DNA of 64,000 nt from Mariniblastus sp039200505 (GTDB lineage Bacteria; Planctomycetota; Planctomycetia; Pirellulales; Pirellulaceae): positions 1 to 64,000 of the forward strand of contig JBCCSJ010000002.1 of NCBI GenBank assembly GCA_039200505.1, read 5' to 3'. This document shows positions 34,597-43,067 of the stretch, piece by piece. The position numbers and the translations under genes were made by a program. The notes under the pieces are model-generated. The model saw only the letters and a program-made list of their open reading frames with translations. It was not told the DNA's origin and did not search any database. Numbering within the stretch: position 1 is the stretch's first letter; the number at the start of each line of letters is the position of its first letter.

Positions 34597-35826
34597 ATGG
34601 AATCGAAGCAACGATTTACCAGAACTTTGTTACTAGCAACGATTATTGTTGGCGGTATTTGGGTTTTGCTCAATAAAGATCAAATTCAAAATCCCGCTGA
34701 CTTGATAGAAGTTGCCGTCAGTCAGATCGGTTCGACTTCTCAACACGTAGTCACCGCGATCCAGGGTAATGGGCGGGTTGGATCGGGGACAGGCAACGGA
34801 TTGGGGCCCAGTGGTGAGATGGGTGAGATGGGGGCAGGCAACGCGATCAGGCCAAACCGCCGAGTAAGTTCAGCAACCATCGATCAGGCCGGGTTCAAGA
34901 CTAATATTGGTCAGCAATATGTCACAAACGTTATCAGAATCGCCTCTTTTAATGTGCAACCAAATGCCATTTCTCAAAGTCCATTCTCGCAAAATCTGAC
35001 CGCAGAGATTTGCCGCGGTTTCGATGCGATTGCGTTGCAGAATATTTCGACGAGCGATTCAGCCTGGCTGCCAAACTTGGTTGCTAGGATGAATGAATTG
35101 GAAACTATGGGTGCACAGCGACCAGGCCAAAAGGCAACCAAGAACATTCCGAATTACCGATTCGTTTCAGATCAGGCTTACAACAATTCCAAAGATACGA
35201 TTGCTGCGATCATCTACAATCAAACGACTTTGGAAATGGATGAAAGCCGGTGGTATACCGTTGCTGACCCAGAAGGCATCCTTAACCGCAGCCCGATTGT
35301 GGGCTGGTTCCGTACGCGTGGGCCTGACTCGAGTCGAGCATTCACTTTTAGCTTGGTGAATCTGTCGCTTCATCCATCCCGACCCGAACAGGAATTGGCT
35401 CATCTGGGAGATCTTTTTCGGGCGATCCGCAATGACGGCCGGGGCGAAGATGACGTTTTGATTGTCGGCGATTTTAATACGGGCGACCGAGGTTTGAAAA
35501 CAGTCAGTCAACGACACGGTTTGACATGGGTAGTTTCGAACCGTTCCACGACGACACGTAATCAAGCTCAATCTGACAATTTAGTATTCAGCCAAATTGC
35601 GACCGAAGAATTCACAGGGAGCGGAGGTGTTTTTGATTTTCTGAGGCATTACAACCTTCGCCTCGTCGATGCTTTAATGGTGTCAGAGCATCTTCCTGTG
35701 TGGGCAGAGTTCTCTATTTTCGAGGGCAAAGCAGCCAGTCGCTTGGTACCGGTTCGACGAAAGGCTCGTTCTGAGAATTCCGAACCAAAACAGGTCCAGG
35801 TTCCAGAGACCAGTTTCGTCCATTAA
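34597..35826 (+). CDS. Endonuclease/exonuclease/phosphatase (EEP) family protein, membrane-anchored
   Basis: A 409-residue protein. A helix at about 10-23 (LLLATIIVGGIWVLL) anchors it, then a Gly-rich linker to about 95. The EEP domain starts IRIASFNVQPN and contains FDAIALQNIS (the usual Glu of the metal site appears as Gln), VNLSLHPSRPEQE, the metal-binding VGDFNTGDR, and the C-terminal SEHLPVWAEFS with the catalytic His. The likely site is outside the inner membrane. The substrate (DNA, RNA, lipid or phosphoester) is unknown; the Gln in place of Glu may weaken metal binding. Confidence 0.85.
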   Translation: MESKQRFTRTLLLATIIVGGIWVLLNKDQIQNPADLIEVAVSQIGSTSQHVVTAIQGNGRVGSGTGNGLGPSGEMGEMGAGNAIRPNRRVSSATIDQAGFKTNIGQQYVTNVIRIASFNVQPNAISQSPFSQNLTAEICRGFDAIALQNISTSDSAWLPNLVARMNELETMGAQRPGQKATKNIPNYRFVSDQAYNNSKDTIAAIIYNQTTLEMDESRWYTVADPEGILNRSPIVGWFRTRGPDSSRAFTFSLVNLSLHPSRPEQELAHLGDLFRAIRNDGRGEDDVLIVGDFNTGDRGLKTVSQRHGLTWVVSNRSTTTRNQAQSDNLVFSQIATEEFTGSGGVFDFLRHYNLRLVDALMVSEHLPVWAEFSIFEGKAASRLVPVRRKARSENSEPKQVQVPETSFVH

Positions 35827-35926
35827 AACGTTGAGCAACCTCATCTAATAAAGATTCAAATCGACGCTGAGCTGTCAACGACCAAACGGCTATCAACACA
35901 CCCAAAATAACGGTTGCAATAAATCG

Positions 35927-36661
35927 TTATGTGCAAAGTTGGCTTCTTAGTTCGGCTTCGTCAATATGGTTGGAAAACCAGCAAGACAAATTTTCTTGTC
36001 CCACTCGAAGGCTGCTTTTCATTCGTTGTAGCGAACCGACACCGATGCACCGGAGTGGAGCGGGTTGAACGTCATCGGACAAGCCATTTGAGTCTTTGGC
36101 AATCACGATGTCAGGTTGGTTTTGCTGTTGCAGAAAATCTATCAATTTTCTCCCCGAATCGATTGAAATGATTCGGTACCCCTGTGCAGCAAGCTTGGCA
36201 ATGATTCGACTTTCGGGTTCAAACTCCAACATGAGAGCCGTTTTTGATTGAACACGATATCTGGATGGCGCTTCACAGACCACCGATTCTTGGGCGGCAC
36301 CAACGTCGGGCATCTGGCAGAATTTTTCCAAGTCGTCGAGACACTCCAACGCATTTTGAAGGGCATCTTCAGCATGTCCGTTCAATTGTTGCCGCAGCTG
36401 GTTTTGGGCAAGATGGATCGCCAAGTTTGCCGCATCGATTCGTTTTTGAATTTCGATTTGATGCTGAGCAGAAATTCCCGGTTTTTCGGGTCGACTCATT
36501 GGATCTACCTTGCCAAGCAACTCGCCTCTTAGAATACGGATGTCTTCGGGAGCGTCGATTCCGATTCGGGCTGAATTCTTTCCGATTTCGACGACCTCCA
36601 GAGTGATTCCAAGACCTGGAAACAGGATTTCTTCACCGACACGACGAGATAAAACAAGCAT
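35927..36661 (-). CDS. CsrA fused to a helical linker and a receiver-like domain
   Basis: A 244-residue protein. I start it at ATG 36661, where CsrA begins (MLVLSRRVGEEILFPG) and AAGGAG lies upstream; a longer frame start at 36751 has no support. Residues 1-52 are a complete CsrA, keeping the RNA-contact Arg45 of IRILRGELL. Residues about 60-120 are helical (AANLAIHLAQNQLRQQLNGH). From about 140 onward the alternating pattern ALMLEFE, RIIAKLAAQGY, RIISIDSG, PDIVIAKD, LRCIGVG and CWFSNHIDEAEL resembles a degenerate receiver domain lacking the conserved Lys. Ordinary CsrA is 60-75 residues long. Likely an RNA-binding translational regulator. Confidence 0.85.
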   Translation of the reverse strand: MLVLSRRVGEEILFPGLGITLEVVEIGKNSARIGIDAPEDIRILRGELLGKVDPMSRPEKPGISAQHQIEIQKRIDAANLAIHLAQNQLRQQLNGHAEDALQNALECLDDLEKFCQMPDVGAAQESVVCEAPSRYRVQSKTALMLEFEPESRIIAKLAAQGYRIISIDSGRKLIDFLQQQNQPDIVIAKDSNGLSDDVQPAPLRCIGVGSLQRMKSSLRVGQENLSCWFSNHIDEAELRSQLCT

Positions 36662-36816
36662 TTCAAGACTCCTTTCAAGAGTTTTCGATTGCCCCAAGAT
36701 AGGCAATTCGGATTTCACAAACTGATCTTTGGGCATCCAAGCCCCCGTCAATGAAATCTTTTCCAGCTAACGACCTTAGACAGTCTCTCGATCAACGATG
36801 ATCTGTCAACCCTGTT

Positions 36817-36836
36817 TACTGTATTTGTTTACAGTA
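36817..36836. promoter_or_regulatory. LexA-like 20-base palindrome
   Basis: TACTGTATTTGTTTACAGTA: perfect 7-base inverted halves TACTGTA/TACAGTA with a 6-base spacer. Half-sites and spacing equal the enterobacterial LexA (SOS) box. It lies between the divergent csrA-fusion (155 bases away) and glutamate dehydrogenase (122 bases away). A TATCAT at 36835-36840 could be a -10 box overlapping it for the rightward gene. Another repressor with the same half-site is possible. Confidence 0.55.
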
Positions 36837-36958
36837 TCATTCAATCCTTCCCCACTTCGGTTAAAATTGAGCGTTGATCTTGCTGATTTGCGTGAGTCGA
36901 ATCCAAACATTTGTGTCAACTTTTGGAATGCTTAGAAAAATTTAGGGAAGCTTGATTA

Positions 36959-39817
36959 ATGGAGAAGACTGGGCAAAGAACGCGTCGGATCGTGGAAGAG
37001 TTGCGTGCAGATATTGATTTTGAGCTAGATGATGTTATCTCAAAAATCGTTGGGAGTTTACCCGAAGACTACTTCACGAATCTTTCTCGTGAAAATCAGT
37101 TGACCCAGCTAAAAGCTTTGTTGGCGATGGGAATTTGTCAACTCGATCACGAGATCATGCTCCGAAGCGAGGATGGTCGCCACGTTAGTGTGATCGCTCG
37201 TCAAAATTATCCTGGTTTGTTGGCTGGAATTTTAAGGCGTTTGCCACGGGAACGTTCTTTAATCGGAGCCAAGATTTTCACTTCCACCGAACACGATTTC
37301 ATTATTGATGTTTTTGAGTTTGAGACTGAAGAAGTGGTTACCGGTACTGAAACGATCGCCGATCAAGAGTTGCAGGCTTCGATCGAAAAAGTCAGCCAGT
37401 TAACAGGGGCCCAGGAAACCAAAATTCGAGAGTTCGTTAGCCACTACCGAACGAACAGTCCGATATTGCGAACACCAAAGCTAATTTCCGAACACTATTT
37501 GGCATTTAATGCTATGCGGCATTCCAACGACATAGCGATTCGTTGGAGTGATTTGGATGGGGGCAGAATGCATGTCACAGTTTCCACTGGAAGCACCCGT
37601 CCACGTGAAATTTTCGAGCGAGCTTCCACATTTTTTGCCGGCAAGTCGATCGACATCGACCAAGCGTTTTTGCATGACATTCCAAGAAACGAGTATTCCC
37701 GATCGGCGATTGCGAGTTTCATCGTCGTTGGTGAAGTCAACAATCAGGCTTTTCGTCCGGAATTGGTCGAGGAACTCAAACTCTTCCTTCGATTGGACGA
37801 AGACATCCTTTCGAAATATGGATTTGCAGATCATTTTGATTCTCGCGAAAATGCCGAACTGGTTTCGGCCGTCGCCCGTTTGGTCGGACACTTGATGAAG
37901 TTTGCCGGGTCCAATGTGCCGTTTCAACAGGTGAATGGACTCGCTCGAAAGCACATTCATGCATTCGAAAAGTGTATCGATGCCATCAAGTCGATTGGAT
38001 CTGGAAAGTCATTCGATAGAACCAAGGATCTGGTCTCGCTGGAATATCTGAACAATCCAGTTGAAAGAAAAGTCCTTTCCACACTCAATTCGATCATTCG
38101 GTCGTTGACGGCATCTAACATATCGGTGGCGGATCGACGGACCATTACGATGCGTTTTGACCAGCAATTATTCGACGAATTCGATGTTAACGAAAAACCG
38201 TTTGCTGTTTACTACTGTTTGGGGCAAGGTTTCGATGGATTTCATGTGCGTTTCCGCGATGTGGCTCGGGGCGGGATGCGTTTGGTTAGGACTCGCAACG
38301 ATGAACATTATCTTGTGGAATCCGTTCGAGTGCTCGAAGAAGCTTACCGTCTGGCCGCAGCTCAACAGCTAAAGAACAAAGATATCGCTGAGGGTGGTGC
38401 CAAGGCTACTATTATCCTCAAACCGGAGATTGATCCTGAAAGAGCCGGACGGGATTTTGTCGACGGACTTATGGACGTTGTTTTGTTGGATTCTATTGAA
38501 GGTGCTTCCGAAGAATTGTTGTATCTAGGGCCAGACGAAAATGTAACGCCACGCCTGATCGAGTGGATTGTCAAACGGAGTCGCATGCGTGGTTATCCTT
38601 ATCCCGAATCTCTGATCAGTTCCAAACCGAAGGCTGGTATCAACCATAAAGAATTCGGAGTCACCAGCGAGGGTGTAACCGTATTTTTAAAGCGAGCACT
38701 AAAGTATGCGGGTATCGATCCAGCTCAGTCGCCATTTTCAGTCAAATTGACGGGTGGCCCAGATGGCGATGTTGCAGGGAACGAAATTAAGATTTTGTTT
38801 CGAGAGTATGGTCAATCTGTCAAAGTTGTGGGGGTTGCGGATGGAATGGGTTCAGCGATTGATCCCGTCGGTTTGAATCAGATGGAACTGCTACGGCTGT
38901 GTCATGAAGAACGACCCATTTGCGATTTTGATTCGTCCAAGCTTTCGGCCGAAGGGAAAGTGTTGGGGCTCAATACGCCGGACGGACTGGCTCAACGAAA
39001 CGACCTTCAATTCTCACTCAAATCCGATGTGTTCATTCCAGCCGGCGGCAGGCCATCAACGATCAATGAAAGCAATTGGGAATCCTTCTTCGCTTCCGAC
39101 GGTAGCCCAGCGGCCAGAATTGTAGTCGAAGGAGCCAATCTGTTTATTGACGATTTGGCTCGTCGTCGACTTTCAGATCGAGGAGTAATCGTCGTTAAAG
39201 ATAGTTCGGCCAACAAGTGCGGAGTGATCTGCAGCAGCCTTGAAATCGTAGCCGGAATGCTGCTAACTGAGGAAGAATTTCTTGAAATCAAAGATGAATT
39301 TGTCGCCGATGTTTTGGAGTTATTACGGGAATTGGCAGAAATTGAGGCCAATTGTTTGTTTAACGAATTGCCTCGGGCTCCTTCGTCGTCACTGCCTGAA
39401 TTGAGCGTGATGATCAGCCAAAAAATTCTGCAAATAGGTGATCTCATTTTTGCAGAGATTGACCACTGGTCCAGTGCCGATCAGGATCGAGCGCGTTCCC
39501 TGACGCTTCGGTATTTGCCCGATGCTCTGATCGATAAATTAGGAACCGAATTGATTGATGATATTCCAAGGGTCTATCGAAACCAGTTGGTTGCTTCGAT
39601 TTTGGCAAGCCGCGTTGTTTATCGAGAAGGTTATCAAAATCTTGAAAATATGCAGCCATCGGATTTGGGTCGTTTGGCATTGGATTACTTGAGACTTGAT
39701 AGTGAGACGATTCGGCTGATCGATGAAATCGATTCCGCTGGTATCCGAGAGGCAAGATCTATTCGCGAAATTTTAAGACATTCAGGTACCCGGGCCTTAA
39801 GAGAGTTAGGTCATTAG
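36959..39817 (+). CDS. NAD-specific glutamate dehydrogenase (large type)
   Basis: A 952-residue cytoplasmic enzyme of the large NAD-GDH class (115-180 kDa group), interconverting glutamate and 2-oxoglutarate plus ammonium. The N-terminal 400 residues are regulatory-type sequence. The catalytic core begins about residue 400: GFHVRFRDVARGGMRLVR, LKNKDIAEGGAKATIIL, the Rossmann motif GGPDGDVAGNEIK, and IVVEGANLFI with DSSANKCGVICSS. The start has AGGGAAG upstream. It is shorter than the 1600-residue proteobacterial form, closer to the 115-kDa class. Single gene; the upstream palindrome may control it. Confidence 0.92.
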   Translation: MEKTGQRTRRIVEELRADIDFELDDVISKIVGSLPEDYFTNLSRENQLTQLKALLAMGICQLDHEIMLRSEDGRHVSVIARQNYPGLLAGILRRLPRERSLIGAKIFTSTEHDFIIDVFEFETEEVVTGTETIADQELQASIEKVSQLTGAQETKIREFVSHYRTNSPILRTPKLISEHYLAFNAMRHSNDIAIRWSDLDGGRMHVTVSTGSTRPREIFERASTFFAGKSIDIDQAFLHDIPRNEYSRSAIASFIVVGEVNNQAFRPELVEELKLFLRLDEDILSKYGFADHFDSRENAELVSAVARLVGHLMKFAGSNVPFQQVNGLARKHIHAFEKCIDAIKSIGSGKSFDRTKDLVSLEYLNNPVERKVLSTLNSIIRSLTASNISVADRRTITMRFDQQLFDEFDVNEKPFAVYYCLGQGFDGFHVRFRDVARGGMRLVRTRNDEHYLVESVRVLEEAYRLAAAQQLKNKDIAEGGAKATIILKPEIDPERAGRDFVDGLMDVVLLDSIEGASEELLYLGPDENVTPRLIEWIVKRSRMRGYPYPESLISSKPKAGINHKEFGVTSEGVTVFLKRALKYAGIDPAQSPFSVKLTGGPDGDVAGNEIKILFREYGQSVKVVGVADGMGSAIDPVGLNQMELLRLCHEERPICDFDSSKLSAEGKVLGLNTPDGLAQRNDLQFSLKSDVFIPAGGRPSTINESNWESFFASDGSPAARIVVEGANLFIDDLARRRLSDRGVIVVKDSSANKCGVICSSLEIVAGMLLTEEEFLEIKDEFVADVLELLRELAEIEANCLFNELPRAPSSSLPELSVMISQKILQIGDLIFAEIDHWSSADQDRARSLTLRYLPDALIDKLGTELIDDIPRVYRNQLVASILASRVVYREGYQNLENMQPSDLGRLALDYLRLDSETIRLIDEIDSAGIREARSIREILRHSGTRALRELGH

Positions 39818-40157
39818 ATCGTTGGATTCCATAAGTGGATGGTAGGTCGGCGATACTTGGTATTTTGCAAACTTTGTCGTGCCGAACCTAACATGCATTG
39901 GGAGGCGAATTTTCTTGCCTGAAGTCTTTGCTGCACTTGAGGCACGTTTGTTTTTACCAAAGTGCTTTGGTTTTACGTTCAGTTTTCTGCCGCCGTGTTG
40001 ACAAATGGTAAAATAGTTGGATATCGAACCGTGATGCTTAAATTGATAATAAAAGGCTGAACTTGAAACCAGCGAATGTTTCGGACAGCCTCAAAACGAT
40101 TTTGTTTTAAAATGGAAAAGAGTCCAAGTCGCTTCCTTTAGTTGTTTCCTATTGTCC
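39818..40157. other. Gene-free region with a possible promoter
   Basis: No ORF is convincing. TTGACA occurs at 39999-40004, with a poor TATCGA candidate 18 bases further on (40023-40028). It could serve the VWA-protein gene, but the match is weak. Confidence 0.35.
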
Positions 40158-41321
40158 ATGAACATTTACTGCATCCATTGTGGTAAAAAATTTTCCATTA
40201 CCAAGCAGCAACTTGGCAAGCGTGGAAAATGCCCTCATTGCAAATCGACGGTCATCATGCCGAGGTCGAAACTGCAATATGGGAGCAAAGAACGACAGCT
40301 TACTCCTCCCAACCGTGCAATGGAGAACTCTTTTTCCGGGATCAGTGCTATTGCAATCCACTTGCTGGCGTTGGTGGCATTGGCGTTAATCCCTTGGGGA
40401 AATTTTGCTACCGGCGAAGGGGGTGAAGGCGATCAAATTATGATCGGCCAATTGTCAAAACAACAACTCGTTGAAACTCCTAACGAACAATTGCAGTCTA
40501 TCGAAGTCGAAAATCCAGTGGACACGACGAACTCGGAATTTTTGGAAAATGATTTGGTTTCGCCTGATGCAATCAACCCGTTGTCCGACATGCAGCTAAA
40601 TATTGGTTCGATTAGCGGTGGCGCGAGGAAGGCGATTGAAATTCAATCTTTCAACCAGATGTCCGTGCTGGCCAGTGGATCAGAAGCTTTCGGAAAAATG
40701 ATCAATCGCCTCAAAAAAGACGGGCTCGACATCGTCATCGTATTTGACAGTACCGGAAGTATGCAGGGAGAGATCGATCAAGTTAAAACCAAGATCGGTA
40801 GAATTGGAAACGCCTTGCAAAGGCTGATCCCCGAAATGACTCGCATAGGAATCTGCACTTATCGGGACAATGGAGATCAATACGTTGTGAAGGGATTGCC
40901 GCTAACCGCCGAAATTGGGCTAGTCACAACTTACCTCGAAACGATCAACGCCAGCGGAGGGGGGGATCGGCCCGAAGCGGTCGACGAAGGCCTTGCCTGG
41001 GCAATCCAGAAAAACAATTTCCGTAGAAGTGCCCGAAAAGTCATCCTGCTTTTTGGCGACGCCCCTCCTCGGGAAAGCAAGATTCTGATTTGCGAAAAAT
41101 TGGCTTCAGATTTTCGAAACAAGTATCGCGGCGTGGTCAGTACTGTCACCTGTCGCAGCGAACAATGTCTTCCGTCTTTCGAAAGCATCGCGGAACTCGG
41201 CGGGGGTGAAGCCTTTCTTACCAGCAACGAGCGTGAAATCATGAAACAATTGATGGTCTTGGTATTCGGCTCCCAACATCGAAGTAAAGTTCTTGAAGCA
41301 TTCAATTTGATGAATGAGTGA
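40158..41321 (+). CDS. Membrane protein with zinc ribbon and von Willebrand A domain
   Basis: A 387-residue protein. I use ATG 40158; a TTG two codons earlier is also in frame. A zinc ribbon uses Cys 5, 8, 25 and 28 (CIHC and CPHC). A membrane helix spans about 60-78, then a variable linker to about 185. The VWA domain starts DIVIVFDSTGSM, giving a DxTxS MIDAS (residues 197-202), with TYRDNGD and LLFGDAPP as later metal-site elements. The expected topology is ribbon inside, VWA outside. Similar zinc-ribbon membrane proteins are frequent in planctomycetes; partner unknown. Confidence 0.85.
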   Translation: MNIYCIHCGKKFSITKQQLGKRGKCPHCKSTVIMPRSKLQYGSKERQLTPPNRAMENSFSGISAIAIHLLALVALALIPWGNFATGEGGEGDQIMIGQLSKQQLVETPNEQLQSIEVENPVDTTNSEFLENDLVSPDAINPLSDMQLNIGSISGGARKAIEIQSFNQMSVLASGSEAFGKMINRLKKDGLDIVIVFDSTGSMQGEIDQVKTKIGRIGNALQRLIPEMTRIGICTYRDNGDQYVVKGLPLTAEIGLVTTYLETINASGGGDRPEAVDEGLAWAIQKNNFRRSARKVILLFGDAPPRESKILICEKLASDFRNKYRGVVSTVTCRSEQCLPSFESIAELGGGEAFLTSNEREIMKQLMVLVFGSQHRSKVLEAFNLMNE

Positions 41322-41378
41322 TCTTCTGCCCGGGTCTTTCTTGAGCCGGTCGGCAAAGCCTCGGTTCCGATTCAGTAC

Positions 41379-41399
41379 GTTCCGCTTGCCGAGCGGAAC
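41379..41399 (-). repeat. CGGCA-loop hairpin, inverted
   Basis: Stem GTTCCGCT/AGCGGAAC with loop TGCCG, preceded by AGTAC. It ends the first copy of the 60-base direct repeat. Confidence 0.7.
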
Positions 41400-41549
41400 C
41401 TCGCCTAAACTAGCTCAGCCATCTTGGCAGCGCGAACAAAGCCGACACCATCAGGTGTGGTCTTTAGAGGATTTAGAAATTTAATATTGACGGCAAAATC
41501 TTGCAGAATCTTTGAGCCGATCGGCAAAACCGCGGTTCCGATTTAGTAC

Positions 41550-41570
41550 GTTCCGCTTGCCGAGCGGGAT
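41550..41570 (-). repeat. CGGCA-loop hairpin, inverted
   Basis: Stem GTTCCGCT/AGCGGGAT with two G-T pairs, loop TGCCG. It is followed on the + strand by CGTTTTTT, so it could act as a terminator, although the nearest upstream gene ends more than 200 bases away. Confidence 0.65.
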
Positions 41571-42013
41571 CGTTTTTTCCAGTAAATCGCGATCACCAAC
41601 AAATGCAAAACCTTCCGAACCGAAAGACTTCAAACTTCCCGCAACCACGGCTCCGGAAAATTTGAAATGAGAGCTTTAGGGCATGCAGGCCGAATCGGTA
41701 GTTTGGGGTGTTTCTACCGAGCCCCGTCGGTCAAGCATCTGCCGCCGAACTTTTCGAAATACTTCCGGCACGATGACCCATATCCGAACAATATTTGATT
41801 GACTTTGTTTTTTAGGTTTGTGGTTCAAACTCGTCAGCAAGGCGGACCAACCGCACCTTAGCCGCTGATACGGCGCAATGAGTTTGTTGGAATTCGAGTC
41901 GCATTCGACAGAGGGTTTTCTCTTTTGTTTAACAAGAATCCTTGGCTTTACCGATACCCCTATACATTGTCTAGGCATTCCCAGCTAACTACCATATTAA
42001 GCTTGTTGAAATC

Positions 42014-42967
42014 ATGAATTCATTTCGAATCGCATCCTTTAATTCAACTGAAGACAAAAAATTGAATTCCTACCAGCTTACTCACCTCAAGCAGCTTGAA
42101 GCCGAGAGTATTCACATCATTCGGGAGGTCGTCGCCGAATTTCAGAATCCGGTCATGCTCTACTCTATTGGAAAAGATTCATCGGTGATGGTTCACTTGG
42201 CGCTCAAGGCCTTTTATCCTGCCAAGCCTCCATTTCCGCTTCTTCATGTAGATACGACTTGGAAATTTCAAGAAATGTATCACTTTCGAGATGTCTACAC
42301 CAAAAACGAGTTGGGGCTTGAGGTCCTTCGCCACGTCAACGAAGACGGACTGAAGCTCAAACTGGATCCGCTTGAAAACAGTGGAAAGCATACGGAAGTC
42401 ATGAAGACCGATAGTCTGAAGATGGCGTTGGACAAGTACAAATTTGATGCCGCCTTCGGAGGGGCTCGTCGGGACGAAGAGAAATCACGATCCAAAGAAA
42501 GAGTTTTTTCGTTCCGAAATAAAAGTCACGGTTGGGACCCAAAAAATCAACGCCCTGAATTGTGGTCGCTGTACAACGCTAAAATTAACAAAGGCGAAAG
42601 TATCCGCGTATTCCCAATTTCAAATTGGACTGAATTGGATGTTTGGCAGTACATCCACCTGGAAAAGATTCCAATCGTGCCGCTTTACTATGCCGCCATG
42701 CGACCTGTGATCGAAAGAGACGGAGTGATGATCATGGTTGACGACGACCGATTGACTCTCAAGCCTGGCGAAGTACCCCAGCAAAAAATGGTTCGATTCC
42801 GTACACTTGGATGTTATCCGCTGACGGGGGCTGTGGAATCCGAAGCCGACACGCTGCCCAAGATCATTCAAGAGATGTTGTTGACCACCACTTCGGAACG
42901 CAAAGACCGAGTGATCGATAAAGATCCTGACGGGATGCAGGAAAAAAAGGAAAAAGGCTATTTTTAA
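42014..42967 (+). CDS. cysD: Sulfate adenylyltransferase subunit 2 (CysD)
   Basis: A 317-residue ATP sulfurylase small subunit, which with CysN makes APS from ATP and sulfate in the cytoplasm. Family signatures are YQLTHLKQLEAESIHIIREV, the PP-loop YSIGKDSS, ALDKYKFDAAFGGARRDEEKSRSKER-type sequence around residue 150, and LGCYPLTGAVES near the C-terminus. The N-terminus is about 15 residues longer than in E. coli; no internal start replaces it. It forms an operon with cysNC 100 bases downstream. Confidence 0.96.
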   Translation: MNSFRIASFNSTEDKKLNSYQLTHLKQLEAESIHIIREVVAEFQNPVMLYSIGKDSSVMVHLALKAFYPAKPPFPLLHVDTTWKFQEMYHFRDVYTKNELGLEVLRHVNEDGLKLKLDPLENSGKHTEVMKTDSLKMALDKYKFDAAFGGARRDEEKSRSKERVFSFRNKSHGWDPKNQRPELWSLYNAKINKGESIRVFPISNWTELDVWQYIHLEKIPIVPLYYAAMRPVIERDGVMIMVDDDRLTLKPGEVPQQKMVRFRTLGCYPLTGAVESEADTLPKIIQEMLLTTTSERKDRVIDKDPDGMQEKKEKGYF

Positions 42968-43067
42968 TCGGCAGCTGTTAGTCGCTTTTTCCATCTTCAA
43001 GTCTGCTAACAAAAACAATTGATTTTCGAGCTCAAAATCTGTTGAGCATTAGAAACAAGGGAATGCA

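Larger units (their letters stand above)
41322..42013. other. Gene-free region with a direct repeat and two hairpins
   Basis: A segment of about 60 bases occurs twice (41340-41400 and 41511-41571), each ending in a CGGCA-family hairpin. The rest, up to cysD, shows no ORF or RNA structure I trust. A frame at 41676-41978 on the minus strand has no homology-like features and is left out. Confidence 0.55.

Noticed and set aside
41550..41577. A rho-independent terminator for the VWA gene
   Set aside because: The hairpin is followed by a T run but lies about 230 bases past the stop codon and belongs to the dispersed hairpin family; I list it only as a repeat.
41676..41978. A 100-codon frame on the minus strand before cysD
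   Set aside because: Its composition is irregular, rich in Arg/Lys/Ser without any domain, and there is no supporting neighbour or ribosome site.
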